A DNA stretch of 64,000 bases, taken from assembly GCF_042679565.1 (NCBI RefSeq), contig NZ_JBHTMY010000003.1, positions 806,001-870,000 of the forward strand, read 5' to 3'. Position numbers and translations under genes: made by a program. Shown here one piece after another: positions 8,783 through 17,474 of this stretch (within the stretch, counting starts at the first letter, position 1; every line of letters begins with the position of its first letter). The notes under the pieces are model-generated. The model searched no databases. It saw only the letters and a program-made list of their open reading frames with translations, and had not been told where the DNA came from. This DNA comes from Namhaeicola litoreus. Its GTDB lineage: Bacteria; Bacteroidota; Bacteroidia; Flavobacteriales; Flavobacteriaceae.

Positions 8783-10330
8783 CTATTTCGGTTCCAAGAT
8801 GAGGCAAGGGATAATCATTTCTTCGAGAGAAATACCGCCGTGTTGATAGGTATTTTTGTAATACTTTACAAAGTGGTTATAGTTGTTGGGGTAAGCAAAG
8901 AAATAATCTTCTTTGGCAAAGATAAATGAGCTACTCATATAGATCGAAGGCAAAAATATCTCTTTCGGATTCTTTACTTCGTATACTTCTTTATCATTAA
9001 AGCTCAAACTTTTGCCTGTTTTATAGCGAAGGTTTGCGCTAATGTTTTTATCCCCGATCACTTTAGAAGGTCTCTTGGTATTGATCGTTCCGTGGTCTGT
9101 TGTGATAATTAATTTTAAACCAGCCTGCTTTGCTTTTTGAATAATCTCTAACAAAGGAGAGTTCTTAAACCAACTTAAGGTTAGGGATCTGTAGGCTCTG
9201 TCGTCGCTGGCCAATTCTTTGATCATTTCCATTTCTGTTCTAGAATGGGAAAGCATATCCACAAAGTTATACACCAAAACCGTCAAATCATTTTCTTTAA
9301 TTTTAGAAAAATTATTGACCAAGTCTTTTCCATCATTCAAACTGATGATCTTGTAAAATTCGTGTTTGATCTTTAAATTCAGTCTTTTTATTTGTTCGGA
9401 TAAAAATTCACTTTCATACAGGTTTTTACCCCCATCATCGGTATCATTTTTCCAATAGTTTGGATATTTCCTCTCCATATCCAAAGGCGTTAAACCAGAG
9501 AAAATTGCATTTCTTGCATATTGGGTTGCTGTGGGTAAAATGCTGTAAAAAGGAATTTCTTCCACCGTTTTGTAATACTCATAAATAATCGGTTCGAGCA
9601 CCCTTAATTGGTCATATCTCAAATTGTCTATCACGATCATCAAAGTGTTTTGTTCAGCACTTAAATGAGGTACAACAACTTCTTTAAATAAAGTATGGGA
9701 TAAGATGGGTTTATCATTCCCGGCGAACCAATCAGCGTAATTTTTTTTGATGAATTTAAAAAATTGAGAATTAGCTTCCGTTTTTTGACTTTCTAAAATT
9801 TCTGCCATTCCAGGATCTGCGATAGATTCTAGTTGAATTTCCCAATGAACCAATTTTCTATACAATTCTATCCAATCTTCATAGGTATTCACCATGGCTA
9901 AATCCATGGCAATCTTTCTAAATTCTTGTTGGTAATTAGAAGTTGTTTTTTGGGAAACCAATCTGGAGGTATCTAAATTCTTTTTTAAACTCAATAAGAT
10001 CTGATTTGGATTTACAGGTTTAATCAAATAATCTGCAATCTTAGAGCCGATGGCTTCTTCCATAATATATTCCTCCTCACTTTTGGTAATCATGATGATG
10101 GGAAGGTTAGGTAGTTTGGCTTTGATCTCTGATAGTGTTTCTAAGCCGGATAGGCCCGGCATATTCTCATCTAAAAAAACGATGTCAAAACTTTCTGACT
10201 GTACATATTGGATGGCATCGGCACCATTTGTACAGGGTTTTACGTTATAATCTTTTTTTTCCAAGAACAAAATATGAGGTTTTAAATTCTGAATTTCATC
10301 ATCTACCCATAATATTTTAGCTAAACTCAT
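8783..10330 (-). CDS. porX: PorX, response regulator with PglZ/alkaline-phosphatase-like domain
   Basis: 515 aa. Residues 1-120 are a CheY-like receiver with acidic residues Asp10/Asp11, phospho-acceptor Asp54 (VFLDENMPG) and Lys104. The rest is a PglZ-type alkaline-phosphatase-superfamily domain with metal-binding motifs (MIVIDNLRYDQ, IITTDHGT). This receiver-PglZ fusion is the known architecture of PorX, which with the histidine kinase PorY regulates type IX secretion genes in Porphyromonas and is conserved across Bacteroidetes. PorX output is reported to go through an ECF sigma factor and a phosphodiesterase activity. No histidine kinase gene lies nearby. The start is the first ATG of the receiver domain; the gene is divergent from the HD gene. 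Confidence 0.95.
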   Translation of the reverse strand: MSLAKILWVDDEIQNLKPHILFLEKKDYNVKPCTNGADAIQYVQSESFDIVFLDENMPGLSGLETLSEIKAKLPNLPIIMITKSEEEYIMEEAIGSKIADYLIKPVNPNQILLSLKKNLDTSRLVSQKTTSNYQQEFRKIAMDLAMVNTYEDWIELYRKLVHWEIQLESIADPGMAEILESQKTEANSQFFKFIKKNYADWFAGNDKPILSHTLFKEVVVPHLSAEQNTLMIVIDNLRYDQLRVLEPIIYEYYKTVEEIPFYSILPTATQYARNAIFSGLTPLDMERKYPNYWKNDTDDGGKNLYESEFLSEQIKRLNLKIKHEFYKIISLNDGKDLVNNFSKIKENDLTVLVYNFVDMLSHSRTEMEMIKELASDDRAYRSLTLSWFKNSPLLEIIQKAKQAGLKLIITTDHGTINTKRPSKVIGDKNISANLRYKTGKSLSFNDKEVYEVKNPKEIFLPSIYMSSSFIFAKEDYFFAYPNNYNHFVKYYKNTYQHGGISLEEMIIPCLILEPK

Positions 10331-10361
10331 TGCTTGTCTTAAAGAAATTAAATTAATCGTT

Positions 10362-10369
10362 TATTTTTG
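10362..10369 (+). promoter_or_regulatory. Bacteroidetes -7 promoter box for the HD-domain gene
   Basis: TATTTTTG fits the TAnnTTTG consensus and ends 34 bases before the ATG at 10404, in the divergent gap to porX. Confidence 0.5.
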
Positions 10370-10403
10370 TGGCTACTATCATTTAAAGAACTGCCAAGAA
10401 CCA

Positions 10404-11645
10404 ATGGGCAAAGTACAAAAAAACAAGTTAAACAGTGTGAAAAAAATTAAAATATTTAACGATCCAATCTATGGTTTTGTGCATGTTCACAACAAGCTTG
10501 TTTATAAAATTATTCAGCATCCTTACTTTCAGCGTTTAAGGAGGATTTCACAAATGGGATTGTCTTATTTGGTTTATCCAGGAGCGCATCATACCAGGTT
10601 TCACCACGCTCTGGGTTGTGTGTTTCTCATGCAAAAAGGAATAGATACTTTGCGTTTAAAAGGAGTAAAAATTTCTAATCAAGAAGAGGAGGGTTTGTTG
10701 ATCAGTATTTTATTGCATGATATCGGACATGGTCCGTTTTCTCATGCCCTGGAAAATTCTATCGTAAGCACAGATCACGAAGAAATTTCTTTGCAATTCA
10801 TGCGAAGTTTGAATAAAGAGTTTGACGGAAAATTAGATTTAGCGATTGACATTTTCACCAATCGTTATCCCAGAAAGTTTATGCACCAATTGGTTTCAGG
10901 GCAATTAGATATGGATCGTTTAGATTATTTAAAACGAGATAGTTTTTACACCGGTGTTGCGGAAGGAAATATCAATTCTGACCGATTGATAAGTATGATG
11001 ACCGTTTTTGAAGACCAATTGGTTTTGGAGGAAAAGGGTATCTATTCTGCAGAGAAATTCATTTTGGCGAGAAGAATGATGTATTGGATGGCCTATCTTC
11101 ACAAAACCGGTGTAGCCGCTGAGCATGTCTTGGTGAATGTTTTAAAAAGAGCCAAAGAGCTCATTGGTCAAGGAATTGAAGTTCAATGTACAGAAGCTTT
11201 ATCTTATTTTTTAAAAGCTCAGAAAGCTGAAGTGAAAATGGAAGCGCTTTCTATCCATATGTTTGCCCTTCTGGATGATAACGATGTTTTGTCTGCACTT
11301 AAGTTATGGTCAGGTCACGCTGATTTGGTTTTGGCAGAATTGTGCAGGTCATTGCTCAACAGAAAACTGCCAAAAATTGAAATGTTTTCAGAACCCATTC
11401 CTCAAGGTTATGTGAACAAAAAGGAATTGAAGTATTTGACAAAAAATCAAATAGACAGAAAAGATATCGGTTACTTTGTTTTTACAGGAGAGATCAAATT
11501 AAAGGTTTATGATTCGCAATTCAAAAATATTCAATTACTGAATAAGCAAGGCGATTTATTGGATTTAGCTGAGTCCTCGGATCTGTTTCGTGCCAGCTCT
11601 TTTTCAGAATCAATTAGCAAATACTATATTTGTTATCCGAAATAA
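10404..11645 (+). CDS. HD-domain phosphohydrolase (dGTPase/SAMHD1-like)
   Basis: 413 aa. The N-terminal half has the HD metal-binding signature: HHTRFHHALG near residue 65, then LLHDIGHGPFSH with His105-Asp106, preceded by FQRLRRISQMG. These residues place it with the YdhJ/SAMHD1-like HD hydrolases, many of which act on deoxynucleoside triphosphates. The substrate of this subfamily is not established, so dNTP hydrolysis is an inference. It precedes lpxD by about 40 bases in the same direction. From memory the pairing with lpxD is common in flavobacteria, but lpxD has its own promoter box. Confidence 0.88.
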   Translation: MGKVQKNKLNSVKKIKIFNDPIYGFVHVHNKLVYKIIQHPYFQRLRRISQMGLSYLVYPGAHHTRFHHALGCVFLMQKGIDTLRLKGVKISNQEEEGLLISILLHDIGHGPFSHALENSIVSTDHEEISLQFMRSLNKEFDGKLDLAIDIFTNRYPRKFMHQLVSGQLDMDRLDYLKRDSFYTGVAEGNINSDRLISMMTVFEDQLVLEEKGIYSAEKFILARRMMYWMAYLHKTGVAAEHVLVNVLKRAKELIGQGIEVQCTEALSYFLKAQKAEVKMEALSIHMFALLDDNDVLSALKLWSGHADLVLAELCRSLLNRKLPKIEMFSEPIPQGYVNKKELKYLTKNQIDRKDIGYFVFTGEIKLKVYDSQFKNIQLLNKQGDLLDLAESSDLFRASSFSESISKYYICYPK

Positions 11646-11673
11646 ATGAAACAACACTCAACATTATTTTTCT

Positions 11674-11681
11674 TACTTTTG
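11674..11681 (+). promoter_or_regulatory. -7 promoter box almost abutting lpxD
   Basis: TACTTTTG fits TAnnTTTG and ends only 5 bases before the lpxD ATG at 11687. With the start point usually 4-6 bases after this box, the lpxD transcript would be leaderless or nearly so. Confidence 0.55.
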
Positions 11682-11686
11682 CAGCA

Positions 11687-12715
11687 ATGAAATTTACGGC
11701 AGCACAAATCTCTGAACTACTCGATGGAGTTGTGGTTGGAAATCCGGAGGAAGAAGTCTTTGAACTCGCTAAAATTGAAGGCGGAGGAAAGGGGTCTTTA
11801 ACCTTTTTGTCCAATCCAAAATATGAACCTTACATCTATACTACCCAGGCTTCGGTTGCCATAGTCAACAAGAGTTTTGAGCCTGAAAAGGAACTCAGTG
11901 TCACGCTTATTAAAGTTGAAGATTCTTATAAAGCATTTTCCAAATTGTTAGAGTATTACAATCAGGTTAAATTAAACAAAAGTGGTTACGAGGAGCCACA
12001 TTATATACATTCGTCTGCTAAGATGGGCCATCAACTTTATGTCGGCGCCTTCGCTTATATTGGAGAAAATACAGTTATTGGCAACAACGTAAAGATATAT
12101 CCAAACGTTTTTATTGGCAGTAATGTTAAAATTGGTGATGACACGATTATTTTTGCAGGTGCCAAAATCTATTCTGAATCACAGATAGGGAAACATTGTG
12201 TGATTCATAGTGGTGTGATCATTGGATGTGATGGTTTTGGTTTTACACCGGATGAATCTGGTGCTTACCAAAAAATCCCTCAAATCGGAAATGTCATTAT
12301 TGAAGATTTTGTCGATATCGGCTCAGGAACTACCATTGATAGGGCTACACTAGGTTCAACGATCATTAAAAAAGGTGTAAAGCTCGATAATCAGATTCAA
12401 ATCGCACATAATGTAGAAGTAGGAGAACATACTGTTATTGCTGCGCAGAGTGGTATTGCAGGTTCAACTAAAATTGGTAAACATTGCCAGATAGGAGGAC
12501 AAGTAGGTATTGTAGGACATATTGTCATTGGTGATCGAGTAAAAATTCAAGCACAAAGCGGAATCGGTAGAAATTTAGCCGATGATGTGATGGTTCAGGG
12601 TAGTCCTGCGTTACCTTATGGAGAATACAACAAATCCTACGTCCATTTTAAAAATTTACCCAAAATTGTTCAACGGTTAAATGATCTAGAGAAACATAGT
12701 ATTTCTGAAAAATAA
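11687..12715 (+). CDS. lpxD: UDP-3-O-acylglucosamine N-acyltransferase
   Basis: Adds the second 3-hydroxyacyl chain during lipid A synthesis. 342 aa from the ATG at 11687; the frame is open 19 codons upstream, but that extension lies before the promoter box and is not family-like. The N-terminal uridine-binding domain (KFTAAQISELLDGVVVGN) is followed by a left-handed beta helix of hexapeptide repeats from about residue 105. The catalytic-type His is in the stretch QIQIAHNVEVGEHTVIAAQSG. First gene of the lipid A cluster lpxD-lpxC/fabZ-lpxA, 8 bases before lpxC. Confidence 0.95.
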   Translation: MKFTAAQISELLDGVVVGNPEEEVFELAKIEGGGKGSLTFLSNPKYEPYIYTTQASVAIVNKSFEPEKELSVTLIKVEDSYKAFSKLLEYYNQVKLNKSGYEEPHYIHSSAKMGHQLYVGAFAYIGENTVIGNNVKIYPNVFIGSNVKIGDDTIIFAGAKIYSESQIGKHCVIHSGVIIGCDGFGFTPDESGAYQKIPQIGNVIIEDFVDIGSGTTIDRATLGSTIIKKGVKLDNQIQIAHNVEVGEHTVIAAQSGIAGSTKIGKHCQIGGQVGIVGHIVIGDRVKIQAQSGIGRNLADDVMVQGSPALPYGEYNKSYVHFKNLPKIVQRLNDLEKHSISEK

Positions 12716-12723
12716 ATGATACA

Positions 12724-14121
12724 ATGAGTAATTTACAACGTACCATAAAAAATGAGGTTGTTTTATCAGGTGTGGGTTTGCATACTGGTAAAGAAGTAAA
12801 ATTAACCTTCAAACCAGCCCCTGAAAACACAGGGATCAATTTTGTTAGAACCGACCTTGAGGGACATCCCACCATTGAAGCGTTGGCTTGCTATGTCACA
12901 GATACCCAAAGAGGAACAAATCTAGAAAAGAATGGTGTTGTCATCAATACCTCAGAGCACGTCTTAGCCGCGATTATTGGAGAAGAAATCGACAATATCA
13001 TCATAGAATTAAGCGCCCCAGAACCACCCATTATGGACGGTTCTTCCAAGTTTTTTGTAGAAGCTTTAGAAAAGGCAGGTACTGTAGAGCAAAGTGCTGA
13101 AAGGGAAGTTTTTGAAGTGAAGGAGATTATTTCTTTTAAAGATGAAGAAACAGGCAGTGAGATCATGATCATGCCTTCTGATAAATATGAGATTACTACC
13201 ATGGTAGATTTTGGCACTAAAATCTTAGGTACCCAAAATGCGACTTTAAAGAATATCACCGATTTTAAAACGGAAATTGCCAATGCCAGAACTTTTAGTT
13301 TCTTACATGAAATTGAAACTTTACTGGACAATAACTTAATCAAAGGTGGTGACTTGAACAATGCAATCGTTTATGTAGACAAGCCACTTTCTGATGAAAC
13401 CATGAAGAAGTTGAGCAAGGCTTTTAAAAAAGATTCTGTTACCATTAAACCCAATGGAATTCTCGATAATTTGACCTTGCATTGGCCTAATGAGGCGGCT
13501 CGACATAAATTATTGGATGTCATTGGAGATCTGGCTCTTGTTGGTATGCGTCTTAAAGGAAAAGTAATCGCTAACAAGCCCGGTCATAAGATCAACACTA
13601 ATTTTGCTAAAAAATTGAACAAGATCATCAAAATAGAAAAGCGAAATAATGTTCCTCAGTTTGATCTGAATCAGCCACCCTTGATGGACATTCATGCTAT
13701 CATGAAGATATTACCGCACCGTCCTCCGTTTTTGTTGATTGATCGTATTATTGAGCTATCTGACACACATGTGGTGGGTATGAAAAATGTAACCATGAAT
13801 GAATCCTTTTTTGTAGGTCATTTTCCAGGTGCACCGGTTATGCCAGGAGTTTTACAGGTGGAGGCAATGGCGCAATGTGGAGGAATCTTGGTGTTGAGTA
13901 CGGTACCCGATCCGGATAATTATCTCACGTATTTTATGAAAATGAACAATGTGAAGTTTAAGCAAAAGGTGTTGCCGGGTGATACCCTGATCTTTAAGGC
14001 AGATCTTATCAGTCCGATCAGAAGGGGCATCTGCCATATGCAAGCCTACGGCTATGGCAACAACAAATTAGTTGTAGAGGCGGAATTGATGGCCCAGATC
14101 GTTAAAAAACAAGAGGAATAA
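12724..14121 (+). CDS. lpxC-fabZ: Bifunctional LpxC deacetylase / FabZ dehydratase fusion
   Basis: 465 aa with two enzymes in one chain. Residues 1 to about 300 are the zinc-dependent UDP-3-O-acyl-N-acetylglucosamine deacetylase LpxC, the committed step of lipid A synthesis, with zinc ligands in TSEHVLAA and ARHKLLDVIGD. Residues from about 318 are FabZ, the 3-hydroxyacyl-ACP dehydratase of fatty acid elongation, with HRPPFLLIDRI and the catalytic His and Glu of GHFPGAPVMPGVLQVEAMAQ. Both act on the same 3-hydroxyacyl-ACP pool, so the fusion could balance lipid A against phospholipid synthesis. The fusion is known from Bacteroidetes and some other phyla and is not an assembly error here: the frame is open across the joint. 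Confidence 0.96.
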   Translation: MSNLQRTIKNEVVLSGVGLHTGKEVKLTFKPAPENTGINFVRTDLEGHPTIEALACYVTDTQRGTNLEKNGVVINTSEHVLAAIIGEEIDNIIIELSAPEPPIMDGSSKFFVEALEKAGTVEQSAEREVFEVKEIISFKDEETGSEIMIMPSDKYEITTMVDFGTKILGTQNATLKNITDFKTEIANARTFSFLHEIETLLDNNLIKGGDLNNAIVYVDKPLSDETMKKLSKAFKKDSVTIKPNGILDNLTLHWPNEAARHKLLDVIGDLALVGMRLKGKVIANKPGHKINTNFAKKLNKIIKIEKRNNVPQFDLNQPPLMDIHAIMKILPHRPPFLLIDRIIELSDTHVVGMKNVTMNESFFVGHFPGAPVMPGVLQVEAMAQCGGILVLSTVPDPDNYLTYFMKMNNVKFKQKVLPGDTLIFKADLISPIRRGICHMQAYGYGNNKLVVEAELMAQIVKKQEE

Positions 14122-14138
14122 TCATAAAATAATTTAAA

Positions 14139-14924
14139 ATGAATCAACCATTAGCCTATGTACATCCCGGTGCAAAAATTGCACGCAACGTGGTGATAGA
14201 GCCATTTACCACGATACACAACAATGTGATCATAGGTGATGGAACATGGATCGGATCAAATGTGACCATCATGGAGGGTGCGAGAATTGGAAAGAATTGC
14301 AAGATCTTCCCCGGAGCCGTTATTTCTGCTATTCCTCAGGACCTTAAATTTGAAAATGAGGATTCTCTGGCTGTGATAGGTGATAATACAACCATTCGAG
14401 AATGCGCCACCATCAATAGAGGTACCAAAGCATTTGGCAAAACAGTAATCGGAAACGACTGTCTGGTTATGGCTACAGCTCACGTGGCTCATGATTGCAT
14501 TATTGGAGACCATGTAATTATTGTCAATGGTGTTACCTTGGCAGGTCATGTAGAAATTGGAGATTATGCCATCATTGGAGGATTGGCAGGTGTTCATCAA
14601 TTTATCCATATAGGAAAACATGCCATGATCTCAGGTGGTTCTTTGGTGAGAAAAGATGTTCCCCCCTATACAAAAGCGGCCAAAGAGCCATTGTCTTATA
14701 TCGGTATAAATTCTATAGGTCTGAGAAGAAGGGAATTTTCTACTGAAAAGATCAGAGAGATTCAGAATATTTACCGCATTTTATATCAAAAGAATAATAA
14801 TACTACACAGGCGCTTCGTATCATAGAAGCAGAAATGGATGCTACACCAGAACGAGATGAGGTGATCACCTTTATACGAAATTCTCAAAGAGGCATCATG
14901 AAAGGATATTCAAGCAATTATTAA
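14139..14924 (+). CDS. lpxA: UDP-N-acetylglucosamine acyltransferase
   Basis: First enzyme of lipid A synthesis; transfers a 3-hydroxyacyl chain from ACP to UDP-GlcNAc. 261 aa, the standard length. Hexapeptide repeats (I-G-D/N-x-x) form the beta helix over residues 1 to about 190. The active-site His lies in ATAHVAHDCIIGDHVIIVNG, and the C-terminal helical domain (IGLRRREFSTEKIREIQNIYRILYQ) is LpxA-specific and separates it from LpxD. It follows lpxC-fabZ by 17 bases. Confidence 0.96.
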   Translation: MNQPLAYVHPGAKIARNVVIEPFTTIHNNVIIGDGTWIGSNVTIMEGARIGKNCKIFPGAVISAIPQDLKFENEDSLAVIGDNTTIRECATINRGTKAFGKTVIGNDCLVMATAHVAHDCIIGDHVIIVNGVTLAGHVEIGDYAIIGGLAGVHQFIHIGKHAMISGGSLVRKDVPPYTKAAKEPLSYIGINSIGLRRREFSTEKIREIQNIYRILYQKNNNTTQALRIIEAEMDATPERDEVITFIRNSQRGIMKGYSSNY

Positions 14925-14937
14925 TTAATAAAGAAAT

Positions 14938-15504
14938 ATGGCATCGACATCAGATATCAGAAAGGGATTATGCATTGTCTATAATAATGACACTTATAAA
15001 ATTGTAGAATTTTTACACGTAAAGCCAGGTAAAGGACCAGCTTTTGTTAGGACAAAATTAAAAAGTCTCACAACAGGTAAAGTATTAGATAACACCTTTT
15101 CTGCCGGACATAAGATCGAAGAGGTAAGGGTTGAAACAAGAAAATATCAGTTTTTATATCCTGAGGGAGATATTTTTCATTTTATGAATACAGATGATTA
15201 TCATCAAATCACTTTGAATAAGGAAATTTTGGATACTCCCGATTTGCTTAAAGAAGGAGAAATTGTCTCTATTATTGTGCGCGCAGAAGATGAAGCACCA
15301 CTTTCAGTGGATATGCCGACGCATGTGGTTTTAGAGATCACACATACAGAGCCCGGACTCAAAGGAAATACTGCTACCAATGCCACAAAACCAGCTACTG
15401 TTGAAACGGGTGCAACAATCAACGTACCTCTATTTATCAATGAAGGTGACAAAATTAAAATTGACACGAGTAACAGTTCGTATGTAGAACGTGTAAAGGA
15501 GTAA
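14938..15504 (+). CDS. efp: Elongation factor P
   Basis: 188 aa with the three beta-barrel domains of EF-P, which relieves ribosomes stalled on consecutive prolines. The domain I loop that reaches the peptidyl transferase centre reads KPGKGPAFVR, with the tip lysine conserved. The C-terminal signature (GATINVPLFINEGDKIKIDT) is intact. No EpmA/EpmB or EarP gene is nearby, so any lysine modification cannot be judged. It sits between lpxA (13 bases) and a second LpxD-like gene (17 bases), an arrangement typical of Bacteroidetes lipid A clusters. Confidence 0.96.
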   Translation: MASTSDIRKGLCIVYNNDTYKIVEFLHVKPGKGPAFVRTKLKSLTTGKVLDNTFSAGHKIEEVRVETRKYQFLYPEGDIFHFMNTDDYHQITLNKEILDTPDLLKEGEIVSIIVRAEDEAPLSVDMPTHVVLEITHTEPGLKGNTATNATKPATVETGATINVPLFINEGDKIKIDTSNSSYVERVKE

Positions 15505-15521
15505 TTTTTTATTTTCTCTGC

Positions 15522-16460
15522 ATGAAATTTCCAAGAACATATACTTTAGAAGAGATATCTTTAATTATTGACTGTCAATATATTGGAGATTCAAATTTTT
15601 CCGTTTTAGGGATGAATGAGATACATGTCGTCGAACCTGGGGATATAGTATTTGTCGATCATCCCAAGTATTATGACAAAGCTTTACAATCTGCAGCGAC
15701 GATTGTATTAATCAATAAAGAGGTAGACTGTCCCGAAGGAAAAGCATTGTTGATCTCTGATGATCCTTTCAGGGATTTTAATAAACTGAGTTTATTTTTC
15801 AGGCCTTTTCAAAGTTCCCATTCACATATTTCTGAAACGGCCATTATTGGAAAAAATACGGTAATTCAGCCCAATGTATTTGTTGGAAATCATGTTGTCA
15901 TTGGCGAGAATTGTGTGATACACTCCAATGTAAGTTTGTATGACCATACCATTATCGGAGATCATGTTACCATTCATGCAGGCTCTGTTATCGGAGGCGA
16001 TGCGTTTTATTACAAAAAAAGGCCAGCGGGTTTTGATCAGCTTTTATCTTGTGGAAGAGTGGTGATCGAGGATCATGTGGATATCGGTGCTTCTTGCACG
16101 ATAGATCGCGGCGTTACGGGAGATACTACGATTGGAGAAGGCACTAAAATAGACTGTCAGGTTCAGATAGGGCATGATACTGTTTTGGGAAAGAAGTGTT
16201 TAGTGGCGGCTCAAGTTGGTATTGCGGGTTGTTGTGTGATTGAAGATGAAGTGACCATTTGGGGTCAGGTGGGAATTACCAGCGGGGTTACTGTGGGTAG
16301 CAAAGCGGTTTTACAGGGAAAAACAGGTGTTTCAAAATCACTTGAAGGAGGTAAAGTTTACTATGGTGTTCCTGCAGGTGAGGTAAGAGAGAAATTAAGG
16401 GAATTGGCAGTTCTCAAGTACTTACCACAATTGATAGAAAAACTGAAAATAACTTTATAA
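15522..16460 (+). CDS. LpxD-like hexapeptide acyltransferase (second copy)
   Basis: 312 aa, paralogous to the LpxD at 11687 but shorter and divergent. It has an N-terminal LpxD-type domain (KFPRTYTLEEISLIID, VEPGDIVFVDHPKYYDKAL) and a beta helix with QIGHDTVLGKKCLVAAQVG in the position of LpxD's catalytic region. The C-terminal part ends GKVYYGVPAGEVREKLRELAVLKYLPQ. It likely transfers an acyl group to a UDP-sugar. Whether it does an alternative lipid A acylation or acts on another glycolipid is not visible. It is transcribed with efp; sucD downstream has its own promoter box. Confidence 0.88.
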   Translation: MKFPRTYTLEEISLIIDCQYIGDSNFSVLGMNEIHVVEPGDIVFVDHPKYYDKALQSAATIVLINKEVDCPEGKALLISDDPFRDFNKLSLFFRPFQSSHSHISETAIIGKNTVIQPNVFVGNHVVIGENCVIHSNVSLYDHTIIGDHVTIHAGSVIGGDAFYYKKRPAGFDQLLSCGRVVIEDHVDIGASCTIDRGVTGDTTIGEGTKIDCQVQIGHDTVLGKKCLVAAQVGIAGCCVIEDEVTIWGQVGITSGVTVGSKAVLQGKTGVSKSLEGGKVYYGVPAGEVREKLRELAVLKYLPQLIEKLKITL

Positions 16461-16476
16461 AATAAGAACATTAGGT

Positions 16477-16484
16477 TACTTTTG
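16477..16484 (+). promoter_or_regulatory. -7 promoter box for sucD
   Basis: TACTTTTG fits TAnnTTTG, 35 bases before the sucD ATG. It suggests that sucD is expressed at least partly independently of the lipid A genes. Confidence 0.5.
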
Positions 16485-16519
16485 TAATCAGAAAATAATT
16501 CAACAGAAATAAATAAAGC

Positions 16520-17392
16520 ATGAGCGTATTAGTCAATAAAGATTCGAAAATTATTGTTCAAGGATTTACCGGAAGTGAAGGAACATTTCACGCTTCACAG
16601 ATGATAGAGTATGGTACCAATGTGGTGGGTGGAGTTACTCCAGGTAAGGGAGGTCAGTCGCACTTGGATAGACCTGTTTTTAATACTGTTGCTGAGGCGG
16701 TAGAAAAAGCCGGAGCGGATACTTCTATTATTTTTGTCCCCCCGGCATTCGCAGGAGATGCGATCATGGAAGCAGCGGAAGCAGGGATAAAAGTTATCAT
16801 TTGTATTACTGAAGGGATTCCGGTAGGTGATATGGTCAAAGTAAAAGCTTATATCGATCAACGCGATTGCAGACTTATAGGTCCAAACTGTCCAGGAGTA
16901 ATCACTCCAGGAGAAGCCAAAGTTGGTATTATGCCCGGATTTGTCTTTAAAAAAGGTAAAGTAGGGATCGTCTCAAAATCAGGTACGTTGACCTATGAAG
17001 CGGCAGATCAAGTTGTAAAACAAGGATTGGGTATCACAACAGCCATTGGTATTGGTGGAGATCCAATTATAGGCACTACAACCAAAGAAGCTGTTGAATT
17101 GTTGATGAATGATGATGAAACTGAGGTGATCGTCATGATCGGTGAAATCGGTGGTCAGCTCGAAGCCGATGCTGCGAAATGGATCAAGGCAGATGGAAAC
17201 AGAAAGCCGGTAGTTGGTTTTATAGCAGGGCAAACGGCTCCCGCAGGAAGAACTATGGGGCACGCCGGTGCCATTGTAGGCGGAAAAGATGATACGGCCC
17301 AAGCTAAAATGGCCATATTGAGAGAAAATGGCGTTCATGTTGTAGAATCGCCGGCCGAGATAGGTAAAAAAGTAGCCGAGTTATTCGGATAG
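16520..17392 (+). CDS. sucD: Succinyl-CoA ligase, alpha subunit
   Basis: 290 aa, standard length. Interconverts succinyl-CoA and succinate with substrate-level phosphorylation in the TCA cycle; acts with the beta subunit SucC, which is not in this window. The CoA-binding Rossmann domain contains GFTGSEGTFHASQMI. The phospho-histidine is in AGRTMGHAGAIVGG, followed by KMAILRENGVHVVESPAEIG. The split of sucD from sucC is often seen in Bacteroidetes. A clear intrinsic terminator follows. Confidence 0.96.
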   Translation: MSVLVNKDSKIIVQGFTGSEGTFHASQMIEYGTNVVGGVTPGKGGQSHLDRPVFNTVAEAVEKAGADTSIIFVPPAFAGDAIMEAAEAGIKVIICITEGIPVGDMVKVKAYIDQRDCRLIGPNCPGVITPGEAKVGIMPGFVFKKGKVGIVSKSGTLTYEAADQVVKQGLGITTAIGIGGDPIIGTTTKEAVELLMNDDETEVIVMIGEIGGQLEADAAKWIKADGNRKPVVGFIAGQTAPAGRTMGHAGAIVGGKDDTAQAKMAILRENGVHVVESPAEIGKKVAELFG

Positions 17393-17420
17393 TTAATTTA
17401 ATGTAAAAAATTTTTATAAG

Positions 17421-17456
17421 AGTCTGCTTATGTTTACTTTAGGCAGACTTTTTTAT
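17421..17456 (+). terminator. Intrinsic terminator after sucD
   Basis: AGTCTGC (17421-17427) pairs with GCAGACT (17443-17449) around a 15-base loop, followed by a T-rich run. Confidence 0.75.
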
Positions 17457-17474
17457 TTCAACTAAATATATACT

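Noticed and set aside
12891..13361. A 156-codon open frame opposite lpxC
   Set aside because: Lies entirely antisense to a well-supported gene; composition mirrors the lpxC codons.
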